Positions 45,096 to 54,659 of a stretch of 64,000 nucleotides of DNA are shown piece by piece. A program made the translations under genes and the position numbers. The DNA is from Mucilaginibacter sp. KACC 22063 (GTDB taxonomy: Bacteria > Bacteroidota > Bacteroidia > Sphingobacteriales > Sphingobacteriaceae). Under the pieces are notes generated by a model that was not told the DNA's origin, made no database searches, and saw only the letters and a program-made list of their open reading frames with translations. The DNA is taken from NCBI RefSeq assembly GCF_028736115.1, contig NZ_CP117877.1, forward strand, positions 682,001 through 746,000, read 5' to 3'. Position 1 is the stretch's first letter. Every line of letters begins with the position of its first letter.

Positions 45096-45773
45096 TTACT
45101 TTTTATAGCCTTTTAAAAAGCCATTGTAAAGTGTAAGCATATTTCTTATTGCCTTTTGTTGTTGAGGCGTGATTCTTACAATTTTATAATATTGCTGACC
45201 AATGAATTTTACTTTAGCTTTTTTTGCAGTGGCCAACTTACTAAGCATTGCCCAATCTTCAACCCTTTCCTCGCTCCATTCCCAGATCATTCCGTCACCG
45301 TTGTCTCTTTTAAATTCAGTTGGAGTATAGGTGGAATTTTCTCCGTCCAAGTTGAAAATCGCATTATCAATGAATAGCCAATCATCGGCATAATATTGTA
45401 TTGCAAAATATAAGTCTGCTCCATCAGCCGACTTCTCAACTTCGCAATAAATACCGTTACGATTAACGTATTTCGGTGATGTCGGATCGCTTAATCTTAT
45501 TGAAGAACTAAATTCATCATTCCTTTTATGCATAGATGAATAAAGCTTATTCCAAGCTTTCTCATCTACATCAAATTGTTTTAATGCACTGAGTTTATCA
45601 TCAAGCTCAGATTTCTGAGCTGAATTAGTGTCAGTTAAAGTTGTATCTATTCCAAGCTTACTTGTTGTTGTATCTATAATAACAGTGTCTGAATCAGATG
45701 ATTTGTTTGGGCCATTACAACTGCTAAATCCGATTATAGTTACTAGAATAATTAAATAGGGAAACCGTTTCAT
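45096..45773 (-). CDS. Predicted lipoprotein of unknown function
   Basis: 225 residues. Lipobox signal (MKRFPYLIILVTIIGFSSC), a Ser/Thr/Asp-rich linker (~20-60), then an alpha/beta domain with KAWNKLYSSMHKRNDEF, ADGADLYFAIQYYADDWLF and KAKVKFIGQQYYKIVRITP. I do not recognise a named family. Flanked by lutB (downstream) and the M28 peptidase gene (upstream). Confidence 0.8.
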   Translation of the reverse strand: MKRFPYLIILVTIIGFSSCNGPNKSSDSDTVIIDTTTSKLGIDTTLTDTNSAQKSELDDKLSALKQFDVDEKAWNKLYSSMHKRNDEFSSSIRLSDPTSPKYVNRNGIYCEVEKSADGADLYFAIQYYADDWLFIDNAIFNLDGENSTYTPTEFKRDNGDGMIWEWSEERVEDWAMLSKLATAKKAKVKFIGQQYYKIVRITPQQQKAIRNMLTLYNGFLKGYKK

Positions 45774-45816
45774 GTTAAGATTTAGGACTCTTAAAAGTAC
45801 GATTTACCTGTAAACA

Positions 45817-45842
45817 AAAAAAGCGGCTAATGCCGCTTTTTT
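45817..45842 (-). terminator. Intrinsic terminator after the M28 peptidase gene
   Basis: 11-bp stem AAAAAAGCGGC with GCCGCTTTTTT, loop TAAT, 4 bases past the peptidase stop on the minus strand. Confidence 0.9.
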
Positions 45843-45846
45843 GAAT

Positions 45847-47367
45847 TTATTTATTGCCTTGTGGCGTTGTATTAACATCTACAATTGGCCTTACATCGCG
45901 GTTGGCTAAGTCCCACCCGGTGTAAAATACCAGCTGTGCGCGTTTAACGAGCAGCGGGAAATTAATCTTGCTCACCTCATCGCCTGGTTTGTGGTAGTCC
46001 TGGTGTTCGCCATCAAAGTAAAATATGATTGGCACATTGTGTTTAGCAAAGTTGTAGTGGTCTGAACGGTAGTAGAAACGGTTCGGGTCGTTCGGATCGT
46101 CATACTTATAATCCAGATCAAGGTGCGTATACTTGCTGTTCACCTCTTCGGTTACCTTGCGCAGGGTAGTGCTTAGCATAGCCGAGCCAATTACATAAAC
46201 ATAGTTTGAAGAATCTGCTTTGCCCTGATACTCGTAACCTGTACGGCCAATCATATCAATGTTAAGATCGGTAATGGTGCGCTCTAACGGGATTACAGGA
46301 TGATCGGTATAGTATTCTGAACCTAATAACCCTTTTTCTTCGCCAACGTTACCCAGGAAAAGGATACTGCGGCGAGGGCCATGGCCTTGTTTTTTAGCCT
46401 GTGTAAATGCACTTGCAATTTCAAGGATGCCGGTAGTACCAGAACCATCATCATCCGCACCGTTATTTACTTTATCAGGGCCTTCGGTAGTTAAGCCGAT
46501 ATGGTCATAATGTGCGGAGAATACCAGCACTTCGTCTTTCAACTTCGCATCAGAGCCTGGCAGAAAACCAAGTACGTCAACCGCTTTTACATCCTTAACA
46601 ATATACTGGAAGCTGGCTGCTACAGTAGCTTTAATAGTTTGTACCTGTGGTTCCTGTACCAGCTGCGCATACGTTTTACCACTGTTTTTTAACAGCTGAT
46701 CGGCAGCAGCAGCGGTAATGCTAAAAATTGGAGTTGGTACATTGGGTCCAGGGTTATCTTTTTTAATTACAATACGCTCAACGTTGCGAGCACGCATACG
46801 TGCACCACTGCTGGCTACTATAATTAACGCCGGCTTTTTCGCCATTACTTGCACTAGAGTTTTCTGAAAACGCATGGCCACCTGCCGCGTGGTTTCATTG
46901 GCAGCAGGTTTACCTTCGTTGCTGATCAAAACAACTTTATCGGCAAGATCTGTATTTACATCGGTGCCAGCACCTATATAAACTATTTCATTTGCATTGA
47001 TGTTACCATCAGCAGTAATGCTTAAAGCCACAAAGTCTTTACCAAACTCAAGCGCCGAGCCGTTAACCGTAAAGCTGTTCACTTTGCTTGATACAGAAGA
47101 AAGCGGAATATCTAAAAAGTAAGAGCCTTTATTGGCGCCTTGCAAACCTAATTTTTTGAATTCGCCTGCAAGGTAATTGGCGGCTTTTTCTGCGCCTGGC
47201 TTGCCTGTTTCACGACCTTCAAACTCATCTGATGCAAGAATACTTAAATGCTTGCGTGCATCATCAACATTAATATAACTGGCAAATTTTTCTGCCACAG
47301 GATCTTTTTGTGCAAAGGTGCAGTTTGTTGCAAGTAAGGCAAAAGCACCCAGGTAAATTCTCTTCAT
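45847..47367 (-). CDS. M28-family zinc aminopeptidase, exported
   Basis: 506 residues. Signal MKRIYLGAFALLATNCTFAQ; DEFEGRETGKPGAEKAANYL at the start of the catalytic domain, a PA insertion (~130-260), then the zinc site: SAHYDHIGL, NGADDDGSGTTGILEIA, GNVGEEKGLLGSEYY, NIDMIGR and FDGEHQDYHKPGD. A secreted or periplasmic two-zinc peptidase, of the type that trims peptides for nutrition. Confidence 0.95.
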   Translation of the reverse strand: MKRIYLGAFALLATNCTFAQKDPVAEKFASYINVDDARKHLSILASDEFEGRETGKPGAEKAANYLAGEFKKLGLQGANKGSYFLDIPLSSVSSKVNSFTVNGSALEFGKDFVALSITADGNINANEIVYIGAGTDVNTDLADKVVLISNEGKPAANETTRQVAMRFQKTLVQVMAKKPALIIVASSGARMRARNVERIVIKKDNPGPNVPTPIFSITAAAADQLLKNSGKTYAQLVQEPQVQTIKATVAASFQYIVKDVKAVDVLGFLPGSDAKLKDEVLVFSAHYDHIGLTTEGPDKVNNGADDDGSGTTGILEIASAFTQAKKQGHGPRRSILFLGNVGEEKGLLGSEYYTDHPVIPLERTITDLNIDMIGRTGYEYQGKADSSNYVYVIGSAMLSTTLRKVTEEVNSKYTHLDLDYKYDDPNDPNRFYYRSDHYNFAKHNVPIIFYFDGEHQDYHKPGDEVSKINFPLLVKRAQLVFYTGWDLANRDVRPIVDVNTTPQGNK

Positions 47368-47531
47368 TTTTTAGATTATGTAACTGTTAACAAATATGTA
47401 ATTTTTATTACAGCTGCCAAGTATTGTTTCAATTCCGTTACACATCATATCGGATCTCAGGGGAATGATATGACAAGGCATGTAACATTTGGCTTATCAT
47501 AAGGTCATAATAGCAACCTTATTTTTTTGAT

Positions 47532-48320
47532 ATGAAACATCTTTTTACCATTACCATTCTATTTTTATTTACGGGCATATTGCGCAGCCAGGCACAGGTT
47601 GACACCATCAACGTGAGCAGCCATAAGCTGATTACAGCGCAACTTAAACCTGGCTTGCGGCAATACCTTGTTTATTTCCAAAGGGCAGACAGGCATAAAA
47701 GCCTATTATTAACCTTATGGACGCGGAACATTAAACTGGAGCAGTTTAACGGTGAGCAGGTGTTTAAAACAGAACAGCACTGGTATGGTAGTGATACTGC
47801 CACTTACCGTGCAATAACTTCAATTAATCGTAAGTCTGATTTTGCACCGCTGTATCACTCAGAAAGTATCGGCGGAAAGTTGAAAGCTTACAATTGGGGC
47901 CCAAAACAGGTTGCAGGAGCAGATACAGTTAAAGAAAATCTGGCTAAAGATTTTAAACTGAATTTTGAAGTGCCTAATTTGAACTGGAACCTGGATATAG
48001 AAACATTTGAGATGCTGCCTTTAGCTAAGGGTAAAATCTTTGCCATTAATTTTTACGATGCGGGACTAACTCCTCCGGCTTACGTAAATTATAAAGTGAC
48101 CGGAGACGAGATAATTACTTTGTTGGATAATCAAAAGGTTGATTGCTGGAAACTATCTACAGAGGGAAAATCACCTAATGGCACCACATATACCGAGACT
48201 TACTGGATAAGCAAGAAAAATCATGAATTTTTGAAGGAAGAAGATAATTTCAACGGCATGTACCGTTATAAGATCAAGTTAAGCGGGGCAGCGCCTGATC
48301 TGCTTACACGTTTTAAATAA
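47532..48320 (+). CDS. Exported protein, DUF3108-like
   Basis: 262 residues. Signal MKHLFTITILFLFTGILRSQ. The rest is beta-rich, with TEQHWYGSDTATYRAITSIN, LPLAKGKIFAINFYDAGL and ETYWISKKNHEFLKEEDNF, which recall the periplasmic DUF3108-type sheet that binds lipids or glycans. The family call is tentative. No neighbour in the same operon. Confidence 0.7.
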   Translation: MKHLFTITILFLFTGILRSQAQVDTINVSSHKLITAQLKPGLRQYLVYFQRADRHKSLLLTLWTRNIKLEQFNGEQVFKTEQHWYGSDTATYRAITSINRKSDFAPLYHSESIGGKLKAYNWGPKQVAGADTVKENLAKDFKLNFEVPNLNWNLDIETFEMLPLAKGKIFAINFYDAGLTPPAYVNYKVTGDEIITLLDNQKVDCWKLSTEGKSPNGTTYTETYWISKKNHEFLKEEDNFNGMYRYKIKLSGAAPDLLTRFK

Positions 48321-48346
48321 GAAAAGCGGCATTCGCCGCTTTTCTT
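48319..48346. terminator. Bidirectional terminator between convergent genes
   Basis: Perfect stem AAGAAAAGCGGC with GCCGCTTTTCTT and loop ATTC, between the stop codons at 48320 and 48345. Confidence 0.88.
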
Positions 48347-49997
48347 ATTTGTCCTTAGCTTCTTTAGTTGTAACAATTACAACCCCATTTTTAGCTTTCT
48401 TTCCGTATGTCTTTACTGCATCAGCGTCTTTAAGTATATTTATAGATTCTATGTTATCCGGGGCAATGCTTTTCAGGGCATCACCGGCAACCTCTTTACC
48501 ATCTACAATATATAAAGGTTGTTTTTCAGGGTTTTTCGTATCAATTCTAACTGTTGACCTCGCTTTTGATATACCGGCAGTATCCCCGGTCATAGAAACA
48601 ATGCGTATTTCATCTAATTTTTTAACTGTATCCCTTGTAACGTTACCCATCTGCTCAGGTTTTGAGAAGCTAATAGGAACGGTATATTGCTGCCTTACCT
48701 TTTTCCCATTCTGTGTGCCTGGAATCCATTTAGGCGATGCCTCTAAAACACGTATAGCCTCTTTAGCAAATGGATCTTTGCCCCTTAATACATGTATATC
48801 ACTAAGGCTGCCATCCATTTCAACAATAAACTGTACTATCACTTTTTCAGGGCCAGGAGCATCTTTAGGGTAACGGATTGACTTGCCCAAATATTTGCTA
48901 AAAGCTGTTAAACCGCCAGGGAATTCTGCCGTATGTTCAACAGCAGTAAATACTGCACCTTTTGCTTTTGTCGTATCCTCATTAGCAGTATGCAGTGGCG
49001 CCTTTAATTCTTCAGTTATAGGCTCAGAGGCTTGTGTTCTTGGCGATAAGATTTCTGCGCCCTGCCCATTATCCTCATTACCTGAATTAGTGGCATTGTC
49101 TTTTTGCGCCGGGTCGACAACAATGTCTAACACCTTTTGCGTTTTAGAGTTCAGTGCCTGTACTACATAATTGGTACGTGTTGTTGCTGCTGAGAGGATC
49201 AGCATTAATGCAAACAGTGGCGCCGACAAGCCATACTTAAGCAAGGCCCTGCGTTTAGAGTTGTTTTTTTGTAACATCATAATTCGTTGTTTTAATAAAC
49301 TGTGATTAAAGAAAGGGTTTACCAACTGGTGTGCCGGTGTTTTAAAGGTTTCGCTTAATAGTAGCAATGCATATTCTGACTTGCTGGTGCCGCTTTTTAT
49401 AGCGTTGCGGTCGGCAATAAACTCGTGGATATGCTTAACCGCTTTACGATATAAATAAACAATAGGATTAAACCAGCAGGCAATCATCACCAATTCAATC
49501 AACAGCACATCGGCAGAATGCCATTGCTTAGCATGCACTTCCTCGTGCGCCATAATAATATCCTTATCAGCAATTTTTCCACTCAGTTTTATCGTTCCGA
49601 AAAACGAGTAGGCATCGTCACTTTGATTATCCTTAAGGCTTCGGCGCACCAATATCAACTGCATGATCAGCTTGCCAGCTAAGATGATAATACCCGCGAA
49701 GTATATAAAGCCGATGATCTGTCCAATGGTATAATGCTGTAAGGTGTCCTGCTGCTGAATATTGCCAATGCTTATCGGCTGTAGCTGATAGATGGTTTGA
49801 TTGATACGTTGGGTGATAAACAGGTTGCGCACCCAATCAGACTGGATTAATGGAATAATAAACGATAAAACTGCTGAGCTAACCAGGTAAACCCTGTTGA
49901 GCTGAAAGAATGTTTCGCGCTTGAATAGTAAGGCATAGAAGCCATAAAACAGCGCCAAATAAATGTTTGCCAGTATCAGATATTGCCACCAGGTCAT
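48345..49997 (-). CDS. BlaR1-like M56 metallopeptidase fused to TonB-C and a plug-like tail
   Basis: 550 residues. The N-terminal half has about four membrane helices and the M56 zinc motif HEEVHAKQWHSADVLLIEL, ending near residue 280. Next comes a linker and a TonB C-terminal domain (~355-455; VIVQFIVEMDGSLSDIHVLR, SPKWIPGTQNGKKVRQQY). The last ~45 residues (PLYIVDGKEV, DNIESINILKDADAVKTYG, NGVVIVTTK) copy the plug motif of TonB-dependent receptors. The BlaI-like repressor gene is next to it, as in BlaR1/BlaI systems, where the peptidase is activated by a cell-envelope signal. Confidence 0.9.
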   Translation of the reverse strand: MTWWQYLILANIYLALFYGFYALLFKRETFFQLNRVYLVSSAVLSFIIPLIQSDWVRNLFITQRINQTIYQLQPISIGNIQQQDTLQHYTIGQIIGFIYFAGIIILAGKLIMQLILVRRSLKDNQSDDAYSFFGTIKLSGKIADKDIIMAHEEVHAKQWHSADVLLIELVMIACWFNPIVYLYRKAVKHIHEFIADRNAIKSGTSKSEYALLLLSETFKTPAHQLVNPFFNHSLLKQRIMMLQKNNSKRRALLKYGLSAPLFALMLILSAATTRTNYVVQALNSKTQKVLDIVVDPAQKDNATNSGNEDNGQGAEILSPRTQASEPITEELKAPLHTANEDTTKAKGAVFTAVEHTAEFPGGLTAFSKYLGKSIRYPKDAPGPEKVIVQFIVEMDGSLSDIHVLRGKDPFAKEAIRVLEASPKWIPGTQNGKKVRQQYTVPISFSKPEQMGNVTRDTVKKLDEIRIVSMTGDTAGISKARSTVRIDTKNPEKQPLYIVDGKEVAGDALKSIAPDNIESINILKDADAVKTYGKKAKNGVVIVTTKEAKDK

Positions 49998-49999
49998 AA

Positions 50000-50374
50000 C
50001 TATTTATCTTTAAGTTTTTCAATCAGTTTCATAATCTCATCGGCTTCTTTCATGTCAATTTTTTCTTTTTGCACAAAGAAGGAGAACATCCGTTTAACCG
50101 AGTTATCAAAGTAGCCGGTCAGCAACTTATCGGTCGCAAAATTTTGGTATTGCTCTTTGCTGATCAGAGGATAGTATTCGTGGCTTTTGCCATGTGCGGT
50201 ATGCCCCACAAAGCCCTTGGTTTCCAGTATGCGTATAAAGGTAGATACCGTATTATACGCTGGTTTAGGCTCGGGTAACTGATCTATTACGTCTTTTACA
50301 AATCCCTTTTTTATCTGCCACAGTACCTGCATTAACTGCTCTTCGGCACGTGTCAATTCTTTCATTTCCATCAT
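50000..50374 (-). CDS. BlaI/MecI-family transcription repressor
   Basis: 124 residues. Winged helix: LTRAEEQLMQVLWQIKKGFV, then PEPKPAYNTVSTFIRILETK, GFVGHTAHGKSHEYYPLI, and a dimerisation helix at the C-terminus (ADEIMKLIEKLK). Starts in an ATGA overlap with the upstream gene at 50374 and ends 2 bases before the M56 gene. It should be inactivated by cleavage by the M56 partner. Confidence 0.94.
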   Translation of the reverse strand: MMEMKELTRAEEQLMQVLWQIKKGFVKDVIDQLPEPKPAYNTVSTFIRILETKGFVGHTAHGKSHEYYPLISKEQYQNFATDKLLTGYFDNSVKRMFSFFVQKEKIDMKEADEIMKLIEKLKDK

Positions 50375-50844
50375 CAGTTTTTGTTTATATTACTATATAT
50401 CACAGGGCTGCATTGTGCAAACCTGCTCTTAGCGGTTATGTTAATTTTATAGTTTTGAATAAATGAATTCAGCAAGGATAAAAATCTTTGCTGCTTGACC
50501 TCTTGCAGTCCGACAGGGGCAAGGTTGACCAGATAATAGCTTATACTGCCATCAGGCTCAAAATACACGCGATTAAATATGCGTACAGGTTTGTCCCAGT
50601 AAAAATCATTTTTATTCAGATAGGTACTCAAATCCTGCATCATATTACTGTATGCTGCTATCAGTCGCTTTTCGTCATCACCTTTAAAAACAACCTCACC
50701 GGCACCAATCGCACCTGGATATTTTTTGTCCAAGCTTTGCATGCTGTAGCCTTTAGCCTCAGCTTGTTGAAAAGTATCAGCAATATGCTGCGCTTGCGCA
50801 TACTTAATACCAAGTGCAAATACGATTATCAGTAGTTTTTTCAT
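50374..50844 (-). CDS. Secreted protein, first gene of the BlaI operon
   Basis: 156 residues from the ATG at 50844, which gives a Sec signal (MKKLLIIVFALGIKYAQAQ). The mature part has SLDKKYPGAIGAGEVVFKG, NDFYWDKPVRIFNRVYFEPD and VNLAPVGLQEVKQQRFLSLL. No family is recognised. Its place as leading gene of the BlaI/M56 operon suggests it is the induced effector or sensor accessory. Confidence 0.75.
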   Translation of the reverse strand: MKKLLIIVFALGIKYAQAQHIADTFQQAEAKGYSMQSLDKKYPGAIGAGEVVFKGDDEKRLIAAYSNMMQDLSTYLNKNDFYWDKPVRIFNRVYFEPDGSISYYLVNLAPVGLQEVKQQRFLSLLNSFIQNYKINITAKSRFAQCSPVIYSNINKN

Positions 50845-50869
50845 GATATTGACTGCTAATAGCATGAAG

Positions 50870-50893
50870 GTATAACTAAATATTTAGTTATAC
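50870..50893. promoter_or_regulatory. Perfect 24-bp palindrome, candidate BlaI operator
   Basis: Two arms GTATAACTAAAT and ATTTAGTTATAC form a perfect palindrome 25 bases before the start of the BlaI operon. Its 11-base arm GTATAACTAAA recurs exactly at 54688-54698. Confidence 0.7.
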
Positions 50894-50951
50894 AAATTAT
50901 TTTACAAACTTTTATTTATTACTGAGGGTTAATAAATAAACACCTATATAA

Positions 50952-52391
50952 ATGCATATTACTTTTCATGGTGCTGCACGTAATGTAACGGGCAGCAAAC
51001 ACATGGTGCAACTGAATGATGGCACCAATATATTATTAGACTGCGGCATGTTTCAGGGATTATACAATGCCGATGACCTGAACGGGCACTTTGGTTTTAA
51101 CCCTAAAAAGGTTGATTATCTGATATTATCGCACGCACATATTGATCATTGCGGATTGATCCCAAGATTAGTGAAAGAAGGATTTGAAGGGCAGATTTTT
51201 TCGACACCTGCAACCATGAACCTGGCCCGCATACTGATGGCAGATTCGGCACGCATACAAACTTCTGACGCCGAATACGCAAATAGCTATCGCGAAAGAA
51301 AAGGCTTGCCGCTGGAAGACCCCATGTATACCGAAGAGGATGCTATGGCAGCTATGAGCTTATTTAAGGTGGTAGAATACAATGAAGATTACGAAATATC
51401 TCCTCGTGTAAAAGTTCGCTTTACAGATGCCGGTCACGTAATTGGCAGCGCTGCTGTACATTTAACCATTTTAGAAGATGGCAAATACACGCAAATTACT
51501 TTTAGCGGTGATGTTGGCCGTTACGGCGACCTGATCTTAAGAAGCCCGCAGCCATTTCCACAGGCGGATTATATCTTGCTGGAGTCAACCTATGGCGATT
51601 CGCTTCATAAAGACCTTAAACCAATTGCAACCGCACTACATGATATCATACAGCATACCTGTAACGTGCGCCACGGCAAGGTAATTATCCCGGCGTTCAG
51701 TGTTGGCCGTACGCAGGAATTACTTTTTGCTTTAAACTCGCTTGAGTTAGATGGCAAATTACCAGATGTGCCTTATTATGTAGACAGCCCGCTTGCCGAC
51801 CAGGCTACACAGGTTTTAAAGGATCACCCGGAAGAATATAATAAAGGTGTAACGGAGATTATGAAAGTGGATGCCGATCCCTTCTCTTTTAAAGGATTGC
51901 GCTTTGTCCAGTCTACAGAAGAGTCTATTGCCCTTAATAATGATCCGCGACCATGTGTGATTATCTCTTCATCAGGCATGGCCGAAGCCGGCCGTGTAAG
52001 GCACCATATACGTAACAATATCGGCCAGGAAAAAAACACCATACTTATTGTTGGTTACTGCGAACCATCATCTTTGGGTGGGCATTTGCTGGCAGGGGAC
52101 CGTGTGGTAAATATCTTCCATGAAGATTATGATGTAAAGTGCGAGGTGAAGTCGATCAAATCCATGAGTGCTCATGGCGATTATGAAGACCTGCTCAAAT
52201 TTATGTCGTGCCAGGATCCCGCGCAGGTGAAAAAAGTATTTTTAGTACATGGCGAGTTTGAAACGCAAAAGCACTTTGCTCAAAAGTTAGAGAACGTGGG
52301 CTTTAAAAATGTAGAAATACCTTATCAGCATCAGCGTGTCGAATTAGGAAATGAAGAAGCCCCGGCAACGGAAGAACCATCAGCAGCTTAA
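50952..52391 (+). CDS. Beta-CASP metallo-beta-lactamase fold nuclease-like protein
   Basis: 479 residues. The metal site is intact: LSHAHIDHCGLIP, FTDAGHVIGSAAVHL, FSGDVGRYGD and, at the end, SMSAHGDYEDLL. The beta-CASP region has VIIPAFSVGRTQELLFAL and the RNA-specificity (RMMBL) domain is present (VFLVHGEFETQKHFA). Related to Ysh1/CPSF73-type RNA nucleases; likely an RNase, target unknown. Confidence 0.93.
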   Translation: MHITFHGAARNVTGSKHMVQLNDGTNILLDCGMFQGLYNADDLNGHFGFNPKKVDYLILSHAHIDHCGLIPRLVKEGFEGQIFSTPATMNLARILMADSARIQTSDAEYANSYRERKGLPLEDPMYTEEDAMAAMSLFKVVEYNEDYEISPRVKVRFTDAGHVIGSAAVHLTILEDGKYTQITFSGDVGRYGDLILRSPQPFPQADYILLESTYGDSLHKDLKPIATALHDIIQHTCNVRHGKVIIPAFSVGRTQELLFALNSLELDGKLPDVPYYVDSPLADQATQVLKDHPEEYNKGVTEIMKVDADPFSFKGLRFVQSTEESIALNNDPRPCVIISSSGMAEAGRVRHHIRNNIGQEKNTILIVGYCEPSSLGGHLLAGDRVVNIFHEDYDVKCEVKSIKSMSAHGDYEDLLKFMSCQDPAQVKKVFLVHGEFETQKHFAQKLENVGFKNVEIPYQHQRVELGNEEAPATEEPSAA

Positions 52392-52407
52392 TTAGCTGCT
52401 GCAACTA

Positions 52408-52439
52408 TTTGCCGAACAGAACGCTAACGCCTATATTAG
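52408..52439 (+). promoter_or_regulatory. Promoter of the S9 peptidase gene
   Basis: TTTG at 52408-52411, 20 bases of spacer, then TATATTAG at 52432-52439 (TAnnTTTG with one change), 24 bases before the ATG at 52464. Fits the Bacteroidota -33/-7 pattern. Confidence 0.6.
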
Positions 52440-52463
52440 CTTTTTATACACCCCTAAAAAGCT

Positions 52464-54578
52464 ATGAAAAAACTTATCTGTTTACCGTTAGCTGTTCTGC
52501 TGGGCGGTTCTACATTTGCGCAAACCATGAATTTGAAAACGCTGCCTTACCCGGCTACCAAAAAGGTAGACACGGTTGATAAATATTTCGATACCACCGT
52601 ACCCGACCCGTATCGCTGGCTGGAAAATGACCATGCTACTGATACCAAAGCCTGGGTACAGGAGGAAAATAAAGTAACCCGCGCCTATCTTGACCAGATC
52701 CCTTACCGCGATGCCATACGCAAGCGACTGGAGGTATTGTGGAACTATGAAAAGTTTGGCGCCCCCATGATTGAAGGTGACTGGACCTACTACAGCCGTA
52801 ACAGCGGCTTGCAAAACCAAAACGTTGTTTACCGGCAAAAGCCCGGACAGGAACCCGAGGTTTTCCTTGACCCGAATACCTTCTCTAAAGATGGAACTAC
52901 CTCTTTACAGGGAATGGATTTCACCAAAGATGGCAGCCTGGTTGCCTACCAGATCTCAGAAGGCGGGTCCGATTGGCGCAAGGTAATTGTTCTTAATGCT
53001 GCAACTAAATCGCAAGTAGGAGATACCCTGCGTGACGTTAAGTTCAGTGGCATAGCCTGGAAGGGAAATGAAGGCTTTTATTACAGCAGTTATGACAAGC
53101 CTAAAGAAGGCAGCACCCTCAGCGGGATGACGCAGTATCATAAATTGTACTATCATCAATTGGGCACCCCTCAAAATACAGACAAATTGGTTTTTGGCGG
53201 TGAACAAACGCCGCGCCGTTACATAGGTGCTTACTTAACCGAAGATGAACGTTACCTGGTAATCACTGCGGCCAATAGTACAACAGGTAATGAATTGTAT
53301 ATCCAGGATCTGTCGCAGCCTAATAGCAGTATTGTGCCTATTGTTAACAATTTCGACAATGAGCATAGTGTGGTAGATAATGTTGGAAGTAAGCTTTACA
53401 TCTACACTAATCTTTACGCACCTAACCATAAGGTAGTAACAGTTGATGCTGCCAATCCTAAAATCACGCTGTGGAAAGACCTTATCCCGCAAACTAAAAA
53501 TGCGCTTACCGTGACTACTGGCGGCGGTAAATTATTCGCAGAATACTTGCAGGACGCCACTTCATTTGTACAGCAATATAATATGGATGGCAAGCTTGAG
53601 CACACTGTCGAGCTGCCGGGTGTGGGTACGGCTGCCATTTACGGCACCAGGAAGAATGAAAAGCAACTTTATTATACTTTCACATCATACATATACCCGC
53701 CAACTGTTTTTAAGTATGATGTAAATACAGGGAAGTCTGTTGTATGGAAAAAACCTGACGTGCAGTTTGACCCTAATCTGTACGAGTCAAAACAGGTATT
53801 TTATAAATCAAAGGACGGCACCCGCATCCCAATGATTATCACCTATAAAAAGGGTATTGTTTTAAATGGCCATAACCCTACCATGCTGTATGCCTACGGC
53901 GGTTTTGGTGTGAGTTTAACACCTGCTTTTAGCACCAGCAACATTGTGCTGCTTGAACATGGCGGCGTATATGCTGTTCCTAACCTGCGTGGGGGTGGTG
54001 AGTATGGCGAAACCTGGCATAAGGCCGGTACCAAGCTGCATAAGCAGAATGTATTTGACGATTTTATTGCTGCTGCCGAATACCTGATCAAAAATAAATA
54101 TACATCTAAAGACTACCTGGCTATATCGGGCGGATCAAACGGCGGGTTGTTAATTGGCGCGACCATGACACAGCGTCCGGACCTATGCAAGGTTGCTTTC
54201 CCGGCTGTAGGTGTAATGGATATGCTGCGCTATAATAAATTTACAGCAGGTGCAGGATGGGCTTATGATTATGGTACGGCAGAAGATTCGCCCGAGATGT
54301 TTGCATACCTGTATCATTATTCGCCATACCATGCTTTAAAACCGGCAGAATACCCTGCTACAATGGTAACCACTGCCGATCATGACGATCGCGTGGTACC
54401 GGCACACTCATTTAAATTTGCAGCCCGTTTACAGGAGATGCAAAAAGGCACAGCACCTGTACTAATCCGTATTGAAACCAATGCAGGCCACGGCGCCGGA
54501 CAAAGCACTGCACAAGTGATTAATCAGCAGGCAGATAAGTGGGCGTTTATGTTTGCCAACATGGGCATCAACTGGTAA
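52464..54578 (+). CDS. S9A prolyl oligopeptidase, exported
   Basis: 704 residues. Signal MKKLICLPLAVLLGGSTFAQ, a seven-bladed propeller (~75-410) and a C-terminal hydrolase domain: YGGFGVSLTPAFS, LRGGGEYGETWHKAGTKLHK, the nucleophile SGGSNGG, Asp in TTADHDDRVVP, and His in NAGHGAGQS. Cleaves Pro-containing peptides in the periplasm. The gene has its own promoter and a strong terminator. Confidence 0.95.
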   Translation: MKKLICLPLAVLLGGSTFAQTMNLKTLPYPATKKVDTVDKYFDTTVPDPYRWLENDHATDTKAWVQEENKVTRAYLDQIPYRDAIRKRLEVLWNYEKFGAPMIEGDWTYYSRNSGLQNQNVVYRQKPGQEPEVFLDPNTFSKDGTTSLQGMDFTKDGSLVAYQISEGGSDWRKVIVLNAATKSQVGDTLRDVKFSGIAWKGNEGFYYSSYDKPKEGSTLSGMTQYHKLYYHQLGTPQNTDKLVFGGEQTPRRYIGAYLTEDERYLVITAANSTTGNELYIQDLSQPNSSIVPIVNNFDNEHSVVDNVGSKLYIYTNLYAPNHKVVTVDAANPKITLWKDLIPQTKNALTVTTGGGKLFAEYLQDATSFVQQYNMDGKLEHTVELPGVGTAAIYGTRKNEKQLYYTFTSYIYPPTVFKYDVNTGKSVVWKKPDVQFDPNLYESKQVFYKSKDGTRIPMIITYKKGIVLNGHNPTMLYAYGGFGVSLTPAFSTSNIVLLEHGGVYAVPNLRGGGEYGETWHKAGTKLHKQNVFDDFIAAAEYLIKNKYTSKDYLAISGGSNGGLLIGATMTQRPDLCKVAFPAVGVMDMLRYNKFTAGAGWAYDYGTAEDSPEMFAYLYHYSPYHALKPAEYPATMVTTADHDDRVVPAHSFKFAARLQEMQKGTAPVLIRIETNAGHGAGQSTAQVINQQADKWAFMFANMGINW

Positions 54579-54595
54579 TAAGAAAAGTAATTCTT

Positions 54596-54625
54596 AAAAA
54601 GGCCATAATTTATTATGGCCTTTTT
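54596..54625 (+). terminator. Intrinsic terminator after the S9 peptidase gene
   Basis: 13-bp stem AAAAAGGCCATAA with TTATGGCCTTTTT, loop TTTA, followed by a T, 17 bases past the stop. Confidence 0.9.
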
Positions 54626-54659
54626 TGTATGTGATTGAAAATAAGGTATTTTAACGGTA

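Noticed and set aside
52380..52402. Hairpin CAGCAGCT/AGCTGCTG at the beta-CASP gene stop
   Set aside because: The stem is perfect but no T run follows, and the next promoter starts at once; a terminator could not be supported.
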